From: Antarcticimicrobium luteum
GTDB lineage: Bacteria; Pseudomonadota; Alphaproteobacteria; Rhodobacterales; Rhodobacteraceae
Reading direction: 5' to 3'
DNA: 64,000 nt
Assembly: GCF_004358185.1 (NCBI RefSeq)
Contig: NZ_SMUV01000069.1
Span: 62,001-126,000, forward strand
Numbering within the stretch: position 1 is the stretch's first letter; every line of letters begins with the position of its first letter. Made by a program: the position numbers and the translations under genes. The notes under the pieces are model-generated. The model searched no databases. It was not told the origin of the DNA and saw only the letters and a program-made list of their open reading frames with translations. Of the stretch, positions 17,190-27,487 are shown in pieces.

Positions 17190-18080
17190 TCAGTACAGGC
17201 TGGCCAGCAACCGTTCAGCGTTGCCGATCGGGCCCTCGCCGTTGACGATCAGGGCCAGATCCCGGTCCTGCATGATGTCCGACAGCGGCACCTGCTTGCC
17301 GTTGAGAAAGGCGGTGCGGCTGACCAGCCGGACGCCATGGCTGTAATCGGCATAGGAGGCGCCGTGCACGGTGCTCAGCGGCTGGATCGGCCTGCCGTTG
17401 ATCCGGTGCCAGCCATAGATCGCCACGCGCCCCGGTTTTGACAGCAGCCGGTTGGTCAGCACGATGTCCTTTTTCTGGCCGGCGGTGAGGGCGCCGGCGT
17501 CGCGGCTGACGCGGGCGCGCTGCTGGTCCACGGTGCGGTCATGTTGCAGCAGATAGGCGGTCGAGGCCATCTTGCTGCCCGGCGTCATCGGGCTGGGCGC
17601 CACATGCACCTTGGCCTGGCTGTAGATTGCGTCGACCATCTTCGGGGTCGGCAACAAAAAGCCCAGCTCGCTCGCCACGCGGGCGGCCCCGGCCAGCCCC
17701 ATCGGCACGCGGACAAAATCGCGGTCATCGCCCACCGACAGATAATCCGGGGTCACGCAGATGGTGATCAGGACTTGCGCGCCGCTCGCCAGCTTGCCGG
17801 CCAGGGTCACCGGCGTCAGGTGGCGCAGGAAGGAGGGCAGGTTGCCCGACAGCACCTGATCGACGATCGCCTGGTCGCGGGCCGGACCGCTGGCGGCCAT
17901 CAGCTGTTCCATAAGCGCGCTGCCCGACGGCGCGCGCGCGGTGCGGTTCGGGATCTCGCGGGTCAGCGGCGCGGCGCAGCTTTCCGTGGCGGCGCGGGCC
18001 GGCAGTGTCGGGGCGAGGGCGATCAGGGCGGCGCCCAGAACCGGGGCGGCGGCGCGGCGCAGTATCGAACGAAACGGCAT
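17190..18080 (-). CDS. Exported protein of unknown function (296 aa)
   Basis: Family not recognised. A signal peptide is clear (MPFRSILRRAAAPVLGAALI, processed near ARA-ATES). The mature protein has a conserved-looking C-terminal part with IYGWHRINGRPIQPLS and HGASYADYSHGVRLVSR, a His/Tyr cluster that looks catalytic or ligand-binding rather than structural. The segment LVNGEGPIG-like ending (IVNGEGPIGNAERLLASLY) closes it. AGGA precedes the ATG. It is convergent with the FGE-like gene across a terminator and divergent from the M20D amidohydrolase, so it is probably a single-gene unit. Confidence 0.75.
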   Translation of the reverse strand: MPFRSILRRAAAPVLGAALIALAPTLPARAATESCAAPLTREIPNRTARAPSGSALMEQLMAASGPARDQAIVDQVLSGNLPSFLRHLTPVTLAGKLASGAQVLITICVTPDYLSVGDDRDFVRVPMGLAGAARVASELGFLLPTPKMVDAIYSQAKVHVAPSPMTPGSKMASTAYLLQHDRTVDQQRARVSRDAGALTAGQKKDIVLTNRLLSKPGRVAIYGWHRINGRPIQPLSTVHGASYADYSHGVRLVSRTAFLNGKQVPLSDIMQDRDLALIVNGEGPIGNAERLLASLY

Positions 18081-18266
18081 CTTGGCTAATCCTGCTCAGG
18101 AACATGGGGCTTTTCTATGCGCCCGTTATTGCCGGGACAGGCCCCGCGGCTCAAGCAATGGGGGAAACGCTGCGCGGCTTCCTGCCAAACCGGGCCGGGT
18201 TGCGCGGATTTTCGCCCAGACGGTTCCGCTTGCCGGCGGACATCCACGGCGTTTAGGCTTGCGTCC

Positions 18267-19556
18267 ATGACACAGAATCCGCCCTCTCCCGATCTGGACC
18301 CCCGGCTCCTGTCGCGGCTGCAAGCGGGGGCGCAGGCGTTGCAGCCCTGGCTGGTGGGACGGCGGCGTTTGTTCCACAGCGCGCCCGAGCTGGGCTGGCA
18401 GGAGATCGAGACCACGGCGCAAATCGTCTCGGACCTGCGCGCCGGGGGATACGAGGTGATCGCCGGCCCCGATTTCCTGGGCGACGTGCCGCGGGCAGGC
18501 CTCAGCGCCGATCCGATCCCGGGCGAGGGCGATACCGGCTGCATCGCGGTTTTTGACAGCGGGCGGCCGGGGCCCACGGTCTGCCTGCGGGTGGATATCG
18601 ACGCACTGCCGATCGAGGAGGCGCGCGGCAACCACGCGCCCGCCGCCGGCGGCTATGCCTCGGGCACCGTGGGGGTGATGCATGCCTGCGGCCACGACGG
18701 CCACGCCGCGATCGGGCTGGGCACCGCGCGTCTGTTGCGCGAGCATCTGAAAACCGGGCGCGGGCGGCTGAAACTGCTGTTCCAGCCCGCCGAAGAAGGC
18801 GGGCGCGGCGGCCGCGCGGTGGCCGAGGCCGGCTGGATGGACGATGTCGACCTGTTCTTTGCCATTCATCTCGGCTTGGGGGTGCCGACCGGGTCCGCCG
18901 CCTTTGCCGTGGACGGGTTTCTGGCCAATGCCCGCTATGACGTGACGCTGACCGGGCAGGCGGCGCACGCCGGCAAGACCCCCGAGGGCGGGCGCAACGC
19001 GCTGCTCGGCGCCGCGCAGGCGGTGCAGGGGCTGCACGGGCTGGCGCAGTCCAGCCGTCCGGGCATCCGGGTCAATGTTGGCATCCTGAGCGCCGGGACG
19101 GCTGTGAACATCGTGCCCGAGCGGGCCACCTTCGAGTTCGAGATGCGCGCCGGCGACAGCGAGGATCTGGCCACGCTCGACCGCCGTTGCCGCGCCATGA
19201 TCGAGGGCGCGGCGATGGCCCACGGGCTCGACTGCGCGATGGAACCGATGGGCGGGGCCGAGGCCTGGAGCAACCCCGAGGCGATCGCCCGATGGGCCAC
19301 GGCGGTGAACCGGACCGCCGGCGCCTTTGCCACCGCCCTGCCGGAGTTCTTCTTTGGCGCTAGCGAAGACGCCACCACGCTGGCGCGGCGTGTGGCGGCG
19401 CGCGGTGGGATGGCGGGGGTGTTCGTGCTGGGCGCGGATCTGGCGGACGACCACCACACCCCGCATTTCGATTTCGACGAGGCGGCGCTGTCGCGCAGCG
19501 TGTTGCTGACCAGCAGCCTGATCGCGGCGGCGATGGATCTGTCTGCGGCCGGGTAG
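18267..19556 (+). CDS. M20D-type amidohydrolase
   Basis: 429-aa metallo-amidohydrolase of the group that includes IAA-amino acid hydrolases and p-aminobenzoyl-glutamate hydrolase. Motifs: RVDIDALPIEE, MHACGHDGHAAIGLGTARLL (metal Cys/His), FQPAEEGGRGG (catalytic Glu-Glu and metal), GQAAHAGKTPEGGRNAL in the dimerisation domain, and a C-terminal metal His in HHTPHFDFDE. The first-domain pattern RRLFHSAPELGWQE fits the family N-terminus. ATG 18267 is preferred because upstream in-frame residues are low-complexity intergenic translation; its ribosome site is weak. It stands alone on +, and the substrate (an N-acyl or aminoacyl conjugate) cannot be read. Confidence 0.88.
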   Translation: MTQNPPSPDLDPRLLSRLQAGAQALQPWLVGRRRLFHSAPELGWQEIETTAQIVSDLRAGGYEVIAGPDFLGDVPRAGLSADPIPGEGDTGCIAVFDSGRPGPTVCLRVDIDALPIEEARGNHAPAAGGYASGTVGVMHACGHDGHAAIGLGTARLLREHLKTGRGRLKLLFQPAEEGGRGGRAVAEAGWMDDVDLFFAIHLGLGVPTGSAAFAVDGFLANARYDVTLTGQAAHAGKTPEGGRNALLGAAQAVQGLHGLAQSSRPGIRVNVGILSAGTAVNIVPERATFEFEMRAGDSEDLATLDRRCRAMIEGAAMAHGLDCAMEPMGGAEAWSNPEAIARWATAVNRTAGAFATALPEFFFGASEDATTLARRVAARGGMAGVFVLGADLADDHHTPHFDFDEAALSRSVLLTSSLIAAAMDLSAAG

Positions 19557-19568
19557 GGCGGGCGTACC

Positions 19569-19829
19569 TCAGCCTTTGGATTTCAGCGCGATCATCCGGC
19601 CAAGATAGTCCACCGCCAGAGCCACTGTGGCGATTTGCGGGTAATCGCCCTCGGGAATATTGACCCCCAGCCGGTCGTGCAGCGCCGTCACCAAGTTGAG
19701 CACATCCATCGAATCCAGGGCCAGATCGGTCTGGATGTGATCATTGTCGCCCACGGTGTCGGCGTCGAGGTCCGGGGCGATGGCGACAAGCTCTTCCAGA
19801 TAGGTCGTGCGGATCTCAGTCGGGGTCAT
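19569..19829 (-). CDS. Stand-alone acyl carrier protein coupled to E1-E2 genes
   Basis: 86-aa acidic protein with the four-helix ACP pattern and the phosphopantetheine attachment Ser40 in LALDSMDVLNLV, so it should carry acyl groups as thioesters after activation by a holo-ACP synthase. It differs from the FabD/FabH-type housekeeping ACP (usually DSLD) and from the second ACP in the window (DSLG). Its ATG overlaps the E2 stop (ATGA), making it the fourth gene of a ligase-E1-E2-ACP operon. This linkage implies that an acyl group formed by the 2-oxoacid dehydrogenase or the ligase ends up on ACP rather than, or as well as, on CoA. Confidence 0.88.
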   Translation of the reverse strand: MTPTEIRTTYLEELVAIAPDLDADTVGDNDHIQTDLALDSMDVLNLVTALHDRLGVNIPEGDYPQIATVALAVDYLGRMIALKSKG

Positions 19830-21007
19830 AATCTCTCCGGCGCGGAAACAAGCGATATAAATTCGGTCAAAAATCCCGCGGCGATCCGGCCATCGGCGAC
19901 CCGGTGATCGGCTGCCAGCGTTACCGTCAACACCTGACGCGGGATCACCTGCCCGTCAACCACCCAGGGGCGAAGCTGCGGTGCGCCGATGCCCAGAAGG
20001 GCCACCTGTGGCGGAAAAATAACCCCTGCCATCGCTTCGGGTCCGGTTTCACCCAATGCGGAAACCGTCAGCGTGCCTTGGGTCATTTCCGAATTGCGCA
20101 GCCGCCCGGCGCGCGCACGGCTGACCAGATCGCGCATCCCCGCCATGATCTGCGCCAGATCCATCGCTTCGGCCCCGATCAGCGCCGGCGCCACCAGCCC
20201 GCCGCCGCGCAGCGCCACCGCCAGACCGATATTGACTGTGTCCGATGGGCGGAACCCGTCCTCGTACCAGCCGTTGAGTTCCGGCACCGCGCGTGCCGCG
20301 CCGACCGCCGCGCGCAGGTAGAGGGCCGCCATCAGCAGCCGCTCGGCCGGCGGTTTGCCCGCGTTATGGGCGGTCAAGAAGTCCGCCGCCGGGGTCAGAT
20401 CAAAGGTTTGCGACAGGTGGAAATGCGGGATCTCGCGGTTGGCGCGGCTCATCGCATTGGCGATGGCCTTGCGCATCTCGTCCAGGTCGAGACCGCGTCG
20501 GCGCGGTTTCTCCGGTTCGGGTGCGGGGGCAGGGGCGGCGGCCTCCACATCGGCCAGAACCACGGCGCCGCCCGGTCCGCTGCCGGTGAGCGCGGCCAGA
20601 TCGACGCCCAGCGCCTGCGCCCGCACCCGCGCGGCGGGCGACGCGGCGATGCCGCCCGGCGGCAGTCCACCCGGCGGCAGTCCGCCCATCGGCGGGGCCT
20701 CCGGGGCCTTGGCAACCGGCGTTTCCGCCGCCGGGGCCTGCGATTTTCCTTCCGGCTCTGCCGCGTCCTCGCGTTCCGCGGCGATCACCGCCAGAGGTGC
20801 GCCCACCGGCAGTTCGGTGCCGACCCGCGCCGTCAGCTCCGTTACCGTGCCGCTCTCATAGACCTCGATCTCGATCGCGCCCTTTTGGGTTTCGACCACG
20901 GCGATCACATCGCCGCGCGTCACCGTATCGCCCGGCTGCACCAGCCATTCGGCCAGCACGGCGGACTCCATGTCCGAGCCGAGCGAGGGCATCCGGAATA
21001 CCCCCAT
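19826..21007 (-). CDS. 2-oxoacid dehydrogenase E2 (lipoyl acyltransferase)
   Basis: 393-aa dihydrolipoamide acyltransferase. Domains in order: one lipoyl domain (residues ~1-80, lipoyl Lys42 in VETQKGAIEIEV), a Pro/Gly/Ala linker with a tandem GGLPPGGLPPGG stretch, a peripheral-subunit-binding domain (SPAARVRAQALGVDLAALTG), a second linker, and the CAT-like catalytic core ending with ADHRVADGRIAAGFL (active-site His and Asp region). ATG 21007 is one base from the E1 stop; an in-frame 42-residue extension into E1 is rejected. No E3 gene is adjacent. The acceptor may be CoA or, given the coupled ACP gene, ACP. Confidence 0.92.
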   Translation of the reverse strand: MGVFRMPSLGSDMESAVLAEWLVQPGDTVTRGDVIAVVETQKGAIEIEVYESGTVTELTARVGTELPVGAPLAVIAAEREDAAEPEGKSQAPAAETPVAKAPEAPPMGGLPPGGLPPGGIAASPAARVRAQALGVDLAALTGSGPGGAVVLADVEAAAPAPAPEPEKPRRRGLDLDEMRKAIANAMSRANREIPHFHLSQTFDLTPAADFLTAHNAGKPPAERLLMAALYLRAAVGAARAVPELNGWYEDGFRPSDTVNIGLAVALRGGGLVAPALIGAEAMDLAQIMAGMRDLVSRARAGRLRNSEMTQGTLTVSALGETGPEAMAGVIFPPQVALLGIGAPQLRPWVVDGQVIPRQVLTVTLAADHRVADGRIAAGFLTEFISLVSAPERL

Positions 21008-21008
21008 A

Positions 21009-22999
21009 TCAGCGCCCCATCGCGGCGCGGGCCGCTGCAACGATGGCGGCGACCTGTGGGATCGCGGCCTGTTCCAGGTGATGCGGATAGGGAATCGGCA
21101 CCTCCGCCGAGCAGACCCGGCCCACTGGCGCATCCAGCGACCAGAACGCCTGTTCCATGATCCGGGCCGAAACCTCGGCGGCGAGCGATCCGCTGCGCCA
21201 GCCCTCGTCCACCACCACCGCGCGGCGGGTCTTGGTCAGCGAGGCCATGATGGTTTCGTCGTCCAGCGGCCGCAGGCTGCGCAGGTCGATCACCTCGGCG
21301 CTGATACCCTCATCGGCCAGCGCCCCGGCCGCCTCCAGCGTCTTGTAAAGCGAGCCGCCGTAGGTGATCAGGCTGACGTCGGAGCCGGGTCGTCGGACCG
21401 CGGCGCGGGTGATGTCGACGGGCCCGGCGGCCTTGTCCAATTCGCCCTTCAAATTGTACAACATCACGTTCTCGAAGATCAGCACCGGATCGGGGTCGGC
21501 CAGCGCGGTGGCCAGCATCCCGCGCGCATCCTCCAGCGTGGCGGGCGCCAGCACCCGCAGCCCGGGGATATGCGCATACCAGCCCTCCAGCGAGTGCGAA
21601 TGTTGCGCGGCCAGTTGCTTGCCCGCGCCGGTGGCCATGCGGATCACCAGCGGCACACCGAACTGGCCGCCGGACATATGCCGAAGCGTTGCCGCCGTGT
21701 TCATGATCTGATCCAGCGCCAGCAGAGAGAAGTTCACCGTCATCAGCTCGACGATGGGCCGCATCCCCGCCGCAGCCGCCCCGATCCCAAGCCCGGTATA
21801 GCCCGATTCCGAAAGAGGCGTGTCGCGGATGCGGTCGGGGCCGAACTCCTCCATCAGCCCCATGGAGACCGCATAGCAGCCGCCATAGGCGCCGACGTCC
21901 TCGCCCATCAGAAACACACGATCGTCTTGCTCCATCGCCTCGCGCAGCGCGGCGCGGACGGCCTCGCGATAGGTCGTCTCGATGGTCTCGCCCGAGGGCG
22001 CGGCCGGGGCTGGCGAGGGGGCGGGCGGGGCCGTGACATGGCGGGTGAGATCCTCCACCGGCTCCCAACTGCCGGCCTCGGCGAAGTCCACCGCCTTCTC
22101 GATCTCGGCGTCCACCTGCGACTCGATCCCGGCGATGGTGTCTTCGTGGATCAGGCCGGTTTCCAGCAGCCAGGTCTGGAACCGCTTGATCGGCCCGCGT
22201 TTGCGCCAGGCCTCGACCTCCGCTTTGTCGCGATAGAGCTGGGCGTCGAACATGGAATGCGCCCGGAAGCGGTAAGTGCGGCATTCGAGCAGCTGCGGCG
22301 CGCCGGTCTCGCGGATGCGGGCCAGCGCCCGTTTCGCGGCGACCTCGACGGCGATCACATCCATGCCGTCGACCGCTTCCGCCTCGATGCCATAGGCCGC
22401 GGCCTTGGCGTGGATGTCGGTCTGGGATTCCGAGCGGTCGAGCGCGGTGCCCATGGCATAGCCGTTGTTCTCGCAGACAAACAGAACCGGCAGGCGCCAC
22501 AGCGCGGCGAGGTTCATGGTCTCGTGAAACTCGCCCTCGGCGACCGCGCCCTCGCCAAAGAAACAGACGGTGACGCGATCCTCGCCCCGCATCCGGTCGG
22601 CCAGAGCCAGCCCGCCGGCCAGCGGCAGGCCGCCGCCGACGATGGCGTTGCCGCCGTAGAAGTTCCGGTCCGCATCGAACAGATGCATGGAGCCGCCGCG
22701 CCCGCCCGAGCAACCCTCGGCCTTGCCGTACATCTCGGCCATCAGTTCGGGCATTGGCACGCCGCGCACCAGCGCGTGACCGTGTTCGCGGTAGGTGGCG
22801 ACGATCCGGTCCCGCTCGGCCATCAGCGGGATGATGCCCGCCGCGATCGCCTCTTCCCCGTCATAGAGGTGCAGGAACCCGCGGATCTTTTCCTGGGTGT
22901 AGAGCTGGGCGCATTTATCCTCGAACCGGCGGATGCGGATCATGTGGACCAAGAGGTCGGTCACATGGGCGCGGTCGAGGTGCGGTTTGTCCTGTGCTG

Positions 23000-23003
<4 letters not shown>
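21009..23003 (-). CDS. Fused E1 alpha-beta 2-oxoacid dehydrogenase
   Basis: 664-aa thiamine-diphosphate enzyme joining both E1 chains. Residues 1-~325 are the alpha part, PDH-like, with [20 protein letters not shown] and the ThDP motif from G150-E151-G152 to NN179-180 ([12 protein letters not shown] ... [10 protein letters not shown]). A Pro/Ala linker (~325-342) leads to the beta part ([54 protein letters not shown]). Separate alpha and beta genes are the norm in this bacterial PDH class, so the fusion is notable. It overlaps the ligase stop by four bases. Substrate is unknown; pyruvate, acetoin or a hydroxylated 2-oxoacid are all feasible. Confidence 0.92.
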
Positions 23004-24697
<1,694 letters not shown>

Positions 24698-24888
24698 GTG
24701 CTGTCTCCTCCCGCTCCGAAGAGTTCTAGCAGAGGTTGGCGCGCGCCATGATGCAAATCAACCCGCATGGAATGAGGGCAGAGGTCTTTGGCCCGTTCAC
24801 CGCCTGACCAAGGCCCGATCATGGCCCACTGGACTGGCGCGGAACGCCGCAAGACCCATGCGCCGACCCGGCGCGCCGGCTGTGCGGG

Positions 24889-25614
24889 TCAGGCTTCGGG
24901 CAGATGCGCGGCGATCCCCTCCAGCGCCTGGCGCAGCGTTGGATGGACCCCGCCTTGCCGCAGGGCCGCAATCATCTGGCGGCCGATCGCATCCCCGGTC
25001 GCCAGCGCGTCGCGTCCGGCCGTCAACCCAGCGGGGTCGCCGACGGAGGCGGTGAGGGCGCACTGGACCAGCCGGGCGATAAAACGGTCGGCGCCCCCGC
25101 TGTCGCCGGTCTCTGCGGCCAGCCAGTCGGCGCCCGTCGCCATCAGGCCGAACACGGCTGGGACCATCGCGCAGAGCGCCAGATACCGGTTGAAGGCGCG
25201 CTCGTCCCGGACCGCCATGACAGGGTTTTCCGGCGCGAAAAGGCGCTCCAGCAGATCGGCATCGGGACAGGCGGGCAGGGGGCATCCGCCAAGTTCGACA
25301 AAGCCCAGCGGCAGCGTCCGGGTGATGTCCCGCGTCGGCGCGCAAAGCCCTCTAAGCGCCGCCAGCGGCAGATCCGCAACAAGTGAGACGATGCGGTGAT
25401 CGGGCCGGAAGACGAGGCCGGACAGAACCGCCGCAGCATCCGGCGGTGGCAGGCAGAGGAACAGGATCTCGGACCGGTCGAGCACCGTCTGACAGCTGGC
25501 GGCGCAGACCCCCTGCGCCGGCTCCGGCAAAACGACGTCATGGCCGGTGCGGGACAGGAAACGGTCCAGCGGGGCGGACAGGGGACCGGTGCCCAGAAAT
25601 CCGATACGGCTCAT
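24889..25614 (-). CDS. ProC-like NAD(P)-binding oxidoreductase
   Basis: 241-aa dehydrogenase with an N-terminal Rossmann fold (RIGFLGTGPLSAPL, Gly-rich loop) and a helical C-terminal domain resembling pyrroline-5-carboxylate reductase and related enzymes (LPLGFVELGGCPLPAC in place of the ProC MPNTP region). True ProC identity is doubtful because the substrate loop is changed. ATG 25614 follows AGGAG at seven bases; a longer in-frame form runs into intergenic DNA. It is divergent from galB, sharing a 349-base region, so it may belong to the same aromatic-acid regulon, but the sequence does not prove a link. Confidence 0.7.
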   Translation of the reverse strand: MSRIGFLGTGPLSAPLDRFLSRTGHDVVLPEPAQGVCAASCQTVLDRSEILFLCLPPPDAAAVLSGLVFRPDHRIVSLVADLPLAALRGLCAPTRDITRTLPLGFVELGGCPLPACPDADLLERLFAPENPVMAVRDERAFNRYLALCAMVPAVFGLMATGADWLAAETGDSGGADRFIARLVQCALTASVGDPAGLTAGRDALATGDAIGRQMIAALRQGGVHPTLRQALEGIAAHLPEA

Positions 25615-25963
25615 CTGTGATCTCCTGTCTCGCCATCCGCCGCGCGCTGCGTGTGGTGACCAGACCCCTTGACACCCGGCCCACCCGCAGCGCGCCGGGA
25701 CGTTGTAACACCCTGGCAACGTGTAACAAACCATGTCGGGGCGGGTGATAGGCAGGGCTGCGCCTGACGCATGGCTGGCGGCGACAGGACGGGGGCAGGG
25801 CCGGCGCAGCGGCGCGGAAGAGGGGGAAAAGAGGCGGGCGAAATCGGGCTGGGCATCGCCAGCTATAGACAAAACTTATCCCGGTTCCCGGGAAACGAAA
25901 TGGTCTTGGCCCGCCGCCGCCCGTAACCAGAGCGCAGATAGAAACGCGCCGGGAGGGAACCCC
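25615..25963. other. Divergent intergenic region with candidate operator
   Basis: Gene-free stretch between the ProC-like gene and galB. It holds an imperfect dyad TTGTAACAC-N9-GTGTAACAA (25703-25711 and 25721-25729; one mismatch), a 10-bp palindrome TTCCCGGGAA (25885-25894) close to the galB start and a TTGACA at 25669 without a convincing -10. The dyads are the likeliest regulator sites for the two divergent units. No terminator or small ORF stands out. Confidence 0.45.
25703..25729. promoter_or_regulatory. Imperfect 9-bp dyad, possible operator
   Basis: Arms TTGTAACAC and GTGTAACAA match as an inverted repeat except at the central position, with a 9-base spacer. The sequence lies in an unusually AT-containing patch of GC-rich DNA between two divergent genes. 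No regulator gene is adjacent, so the binding protein is unknown. Confidence 0.35.
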
Positions 25964-26701
25964 ATGTCCGACAAGAAGACCGCGCTGGTGATCAGTGCCC
26001 ATGCCGCAGATTTCGTCTGGCGTTGCGGCGGTGCGATCGCCCTGCATCAGGAAAAGGGATACGAGGTGACGGTCGCCTGCCTCTCCTATGGCGAACGCGG
26101 CGAGAGCGCCAAGCTGTGGAAACAGGAGGGCATGACGCTGGAGCGGGTGAAAGAGGCCCGCCGCGAGGAGGCCAGCAACGCCGCCGCCGCGCTTGGCGTC
26201 AACGATATCCGCTTTCTCGACCTGGGCGATTACCCGCTGAAGCTGGATGAGGACGCGAAAAACCGCATGGTCGACATCATCCGCGAGGTGCAGCCGAAGT
26301 GGATGATGAGCCATTCGAAATGGGACCCCTATAACACCGACCACATGAACACGACGCAATTCGCGCTGGAATGCCGGATGATCGCGCAGGCCTGGGGTCA
26401 CAACCCGGGGCAAAAGGTTCTGGGTGCGCCGCAGCTTTATCTGTTCGAGCCGCATCAGACCGAGCAGATGGAATGGAAGCCCAATGTGTTCCTCGACATC
26501 ACGTCGGTGTGGGACAAAAAGCGCGCCGCCATCGAATGCATGCAGGGGCAGGAGCACCTGTGGACCTTCTATACCAACGTGGCCGAGAACCGCGGCAACC
26601 ATTTCCGCCGCAACTCCGGCGGTCAGGCCGGCGGGCGCGACTGCCGCTATGCCGAGGGGTTCCAGATGATCTTTCCGCAGACCGTGGACGAACTGGCATG
26701 A
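25964..26701 (+). CDS. galB: 4-oxalomesaconate hydratase (GalB-like, PIG-L fold)
   Basis: 245-aa PIG-L/LmbE-fold metalloprotein. In gallate and protocatechuate-4,5-cleavage routes GalB hydrates 4-oxalomesaconate to 4-carboxy-4-hydroxy-2-oxoadipate. The sequence has the PIG-L N-terminal motif in modified form ([14 protein letters not shown], where the usual AHPDDE is AHAADF, as in the hydratase branch), [14 protein letters not shown] and [22 protein letters not shown] precedes ATG 25964. It overlaps the aldolase gene by ATGA, and the GalD-type gene follows, which is what settles GalB over a generic deacetylase. Confidence 0.87.
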   Translation: MSDKKTALVISAHAADFVWRCGGAIALHQEKGYEVTVACLSYGERGESAKLWKQEGMTLERVKEARREEASNAAAALGVNDIRFLDLGDYPLKLDEDAKNRMVDIIREVQPKWMMSHSKWDPYNTDHMNTTQFALECRMIAQAWGHNPGQKVLGAPQLYLFEPHQTEQMEWKPNVFLDITSVWDKKRAAIECMQGQEHLWTFYTNVAENRGNHFRRNSGGQAGGRDCRYAEGFQMIFPQTVDELA

Positions 26702-27393
26702 GCGGCTATGGCGTCGGAACGCAGGGCGTGGTGGTGCAGAATATTCAGCGCGCAGATCAGGCGATCATCGACGGGCTGGGCGAATGCGGTGTCGCCACCG
26801 TGCATGAGGCGCAGGGCCGCAAGGGCCTGCTGGCGGCCTATATGCGCCCGATTTATTCCGGGGCGCGGCTGGCGGCCAGCGCGGTGACGATCTCGGCGCC
26901 GCCCTGCGACAACTGGATGATCCATGTGGCGATCGAGCAGATCAGGGAGGGCGACATCCTGGTGCTGGCGCCGACCTCGCCGTCGGATGCCGGCTATTTC
27001 GGTGATCTGCTGGCGACCTCGGCCAAGCATCGCGGTTGTCGCGGGCTGATCATCGACGCCGGGGTGCGCGACCTGCGCGACCTGACCGAGATGAACTTCC
27101 CGGTCTGGTCCAAGGCGGTTTTTGCCCAGGGCACCATCAAGGAGACGCTGGGATCGGTCAACGTGCCGGTGGTCTGCGCCGGCGAGTTGGTCAACCCCGG
27201 CGACATCATCGTCGCCGACGACGACGGCGTTTGCGTGGTCCGCCGGGACGAGGCCGAAGCGGTGCTGGACAAGGCCCGCGCCCGCGAGGCCAACGAGGCC
27301 GAAAAACGCGCCCGGTTCGAGGCGGGCGAGCTTGGCCTCGACATCTATGACATGCGCGGGCGGCTGGCCGAAAAGGGGCTGAAGTACGTCTGA
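26698..27393 (+). CDS. galC: 4-carboxy-4-hydroxy-2-oxoadipate aldolase (RraA fold)
   Basis: 231-aa RraA-superfamily class II aldolase that cleaves 4-carboxy-4-hydroxy-2-oxoadipate to pyruvate and oxaloacetate, and often decarboxylates oxaloacetate. Diagnostic stretches are [50 protein letters not shown] (metal-site Arg-Asp) and [25 protein letters not shown]. The start at 26698 overlaps the galB stop. Members called LigK or ProA do the same reaction in protocatechuate 4,5-cleavage, so the gene could equally be named ligK. An RNase E inhibitor role (RraA) is unlikely here. Confidence 0.9.
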   Translation: MSGYGVGTQGVVVQNIQRADQAIIDGLGECGVATVHEAQGRKGLLAAYMRPIYSGARLAASAVTISAPPCDNWMIHVAIEQIREGDILVLAPTSPSDAGYFGDLLATSAKHRGCRGLIIDAGVRDLRDLTEMNFPVWSKAVFAQGTIKETLGSVNVPVVCAGELVNPGDIIVADDDGVCVVRRDEAEAVLDKARAREANEAEKRARFEAGELGLDIYDMRGRLAEKGLKYV

Positions 27394-27487
27394 GGGCCCG
27401 ACCGGGGTGGGCGGGGCCAGCCCCCCTTGGCCTGCGGCCATTTCACCCCGCCCAATTTGACAGAGAAAAAGCCGGGAGAAGGTGCGG

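Noticed and set aside
24889-25614. ProC-like gene as a LigC-type semialdehyde dehydrogenase for the gal route
   Set aside because: LigC is a Gfo/Idh/MocA-type protein of about 315 aa. This one is shorter and has a ProC-like fold pattern, so the role is not supported.
25669-25674. TTGACA as a -35 box for galB
   Set aside because: No acceptable -10 at 16-18 bases, and it is almost 300 bases from galB.
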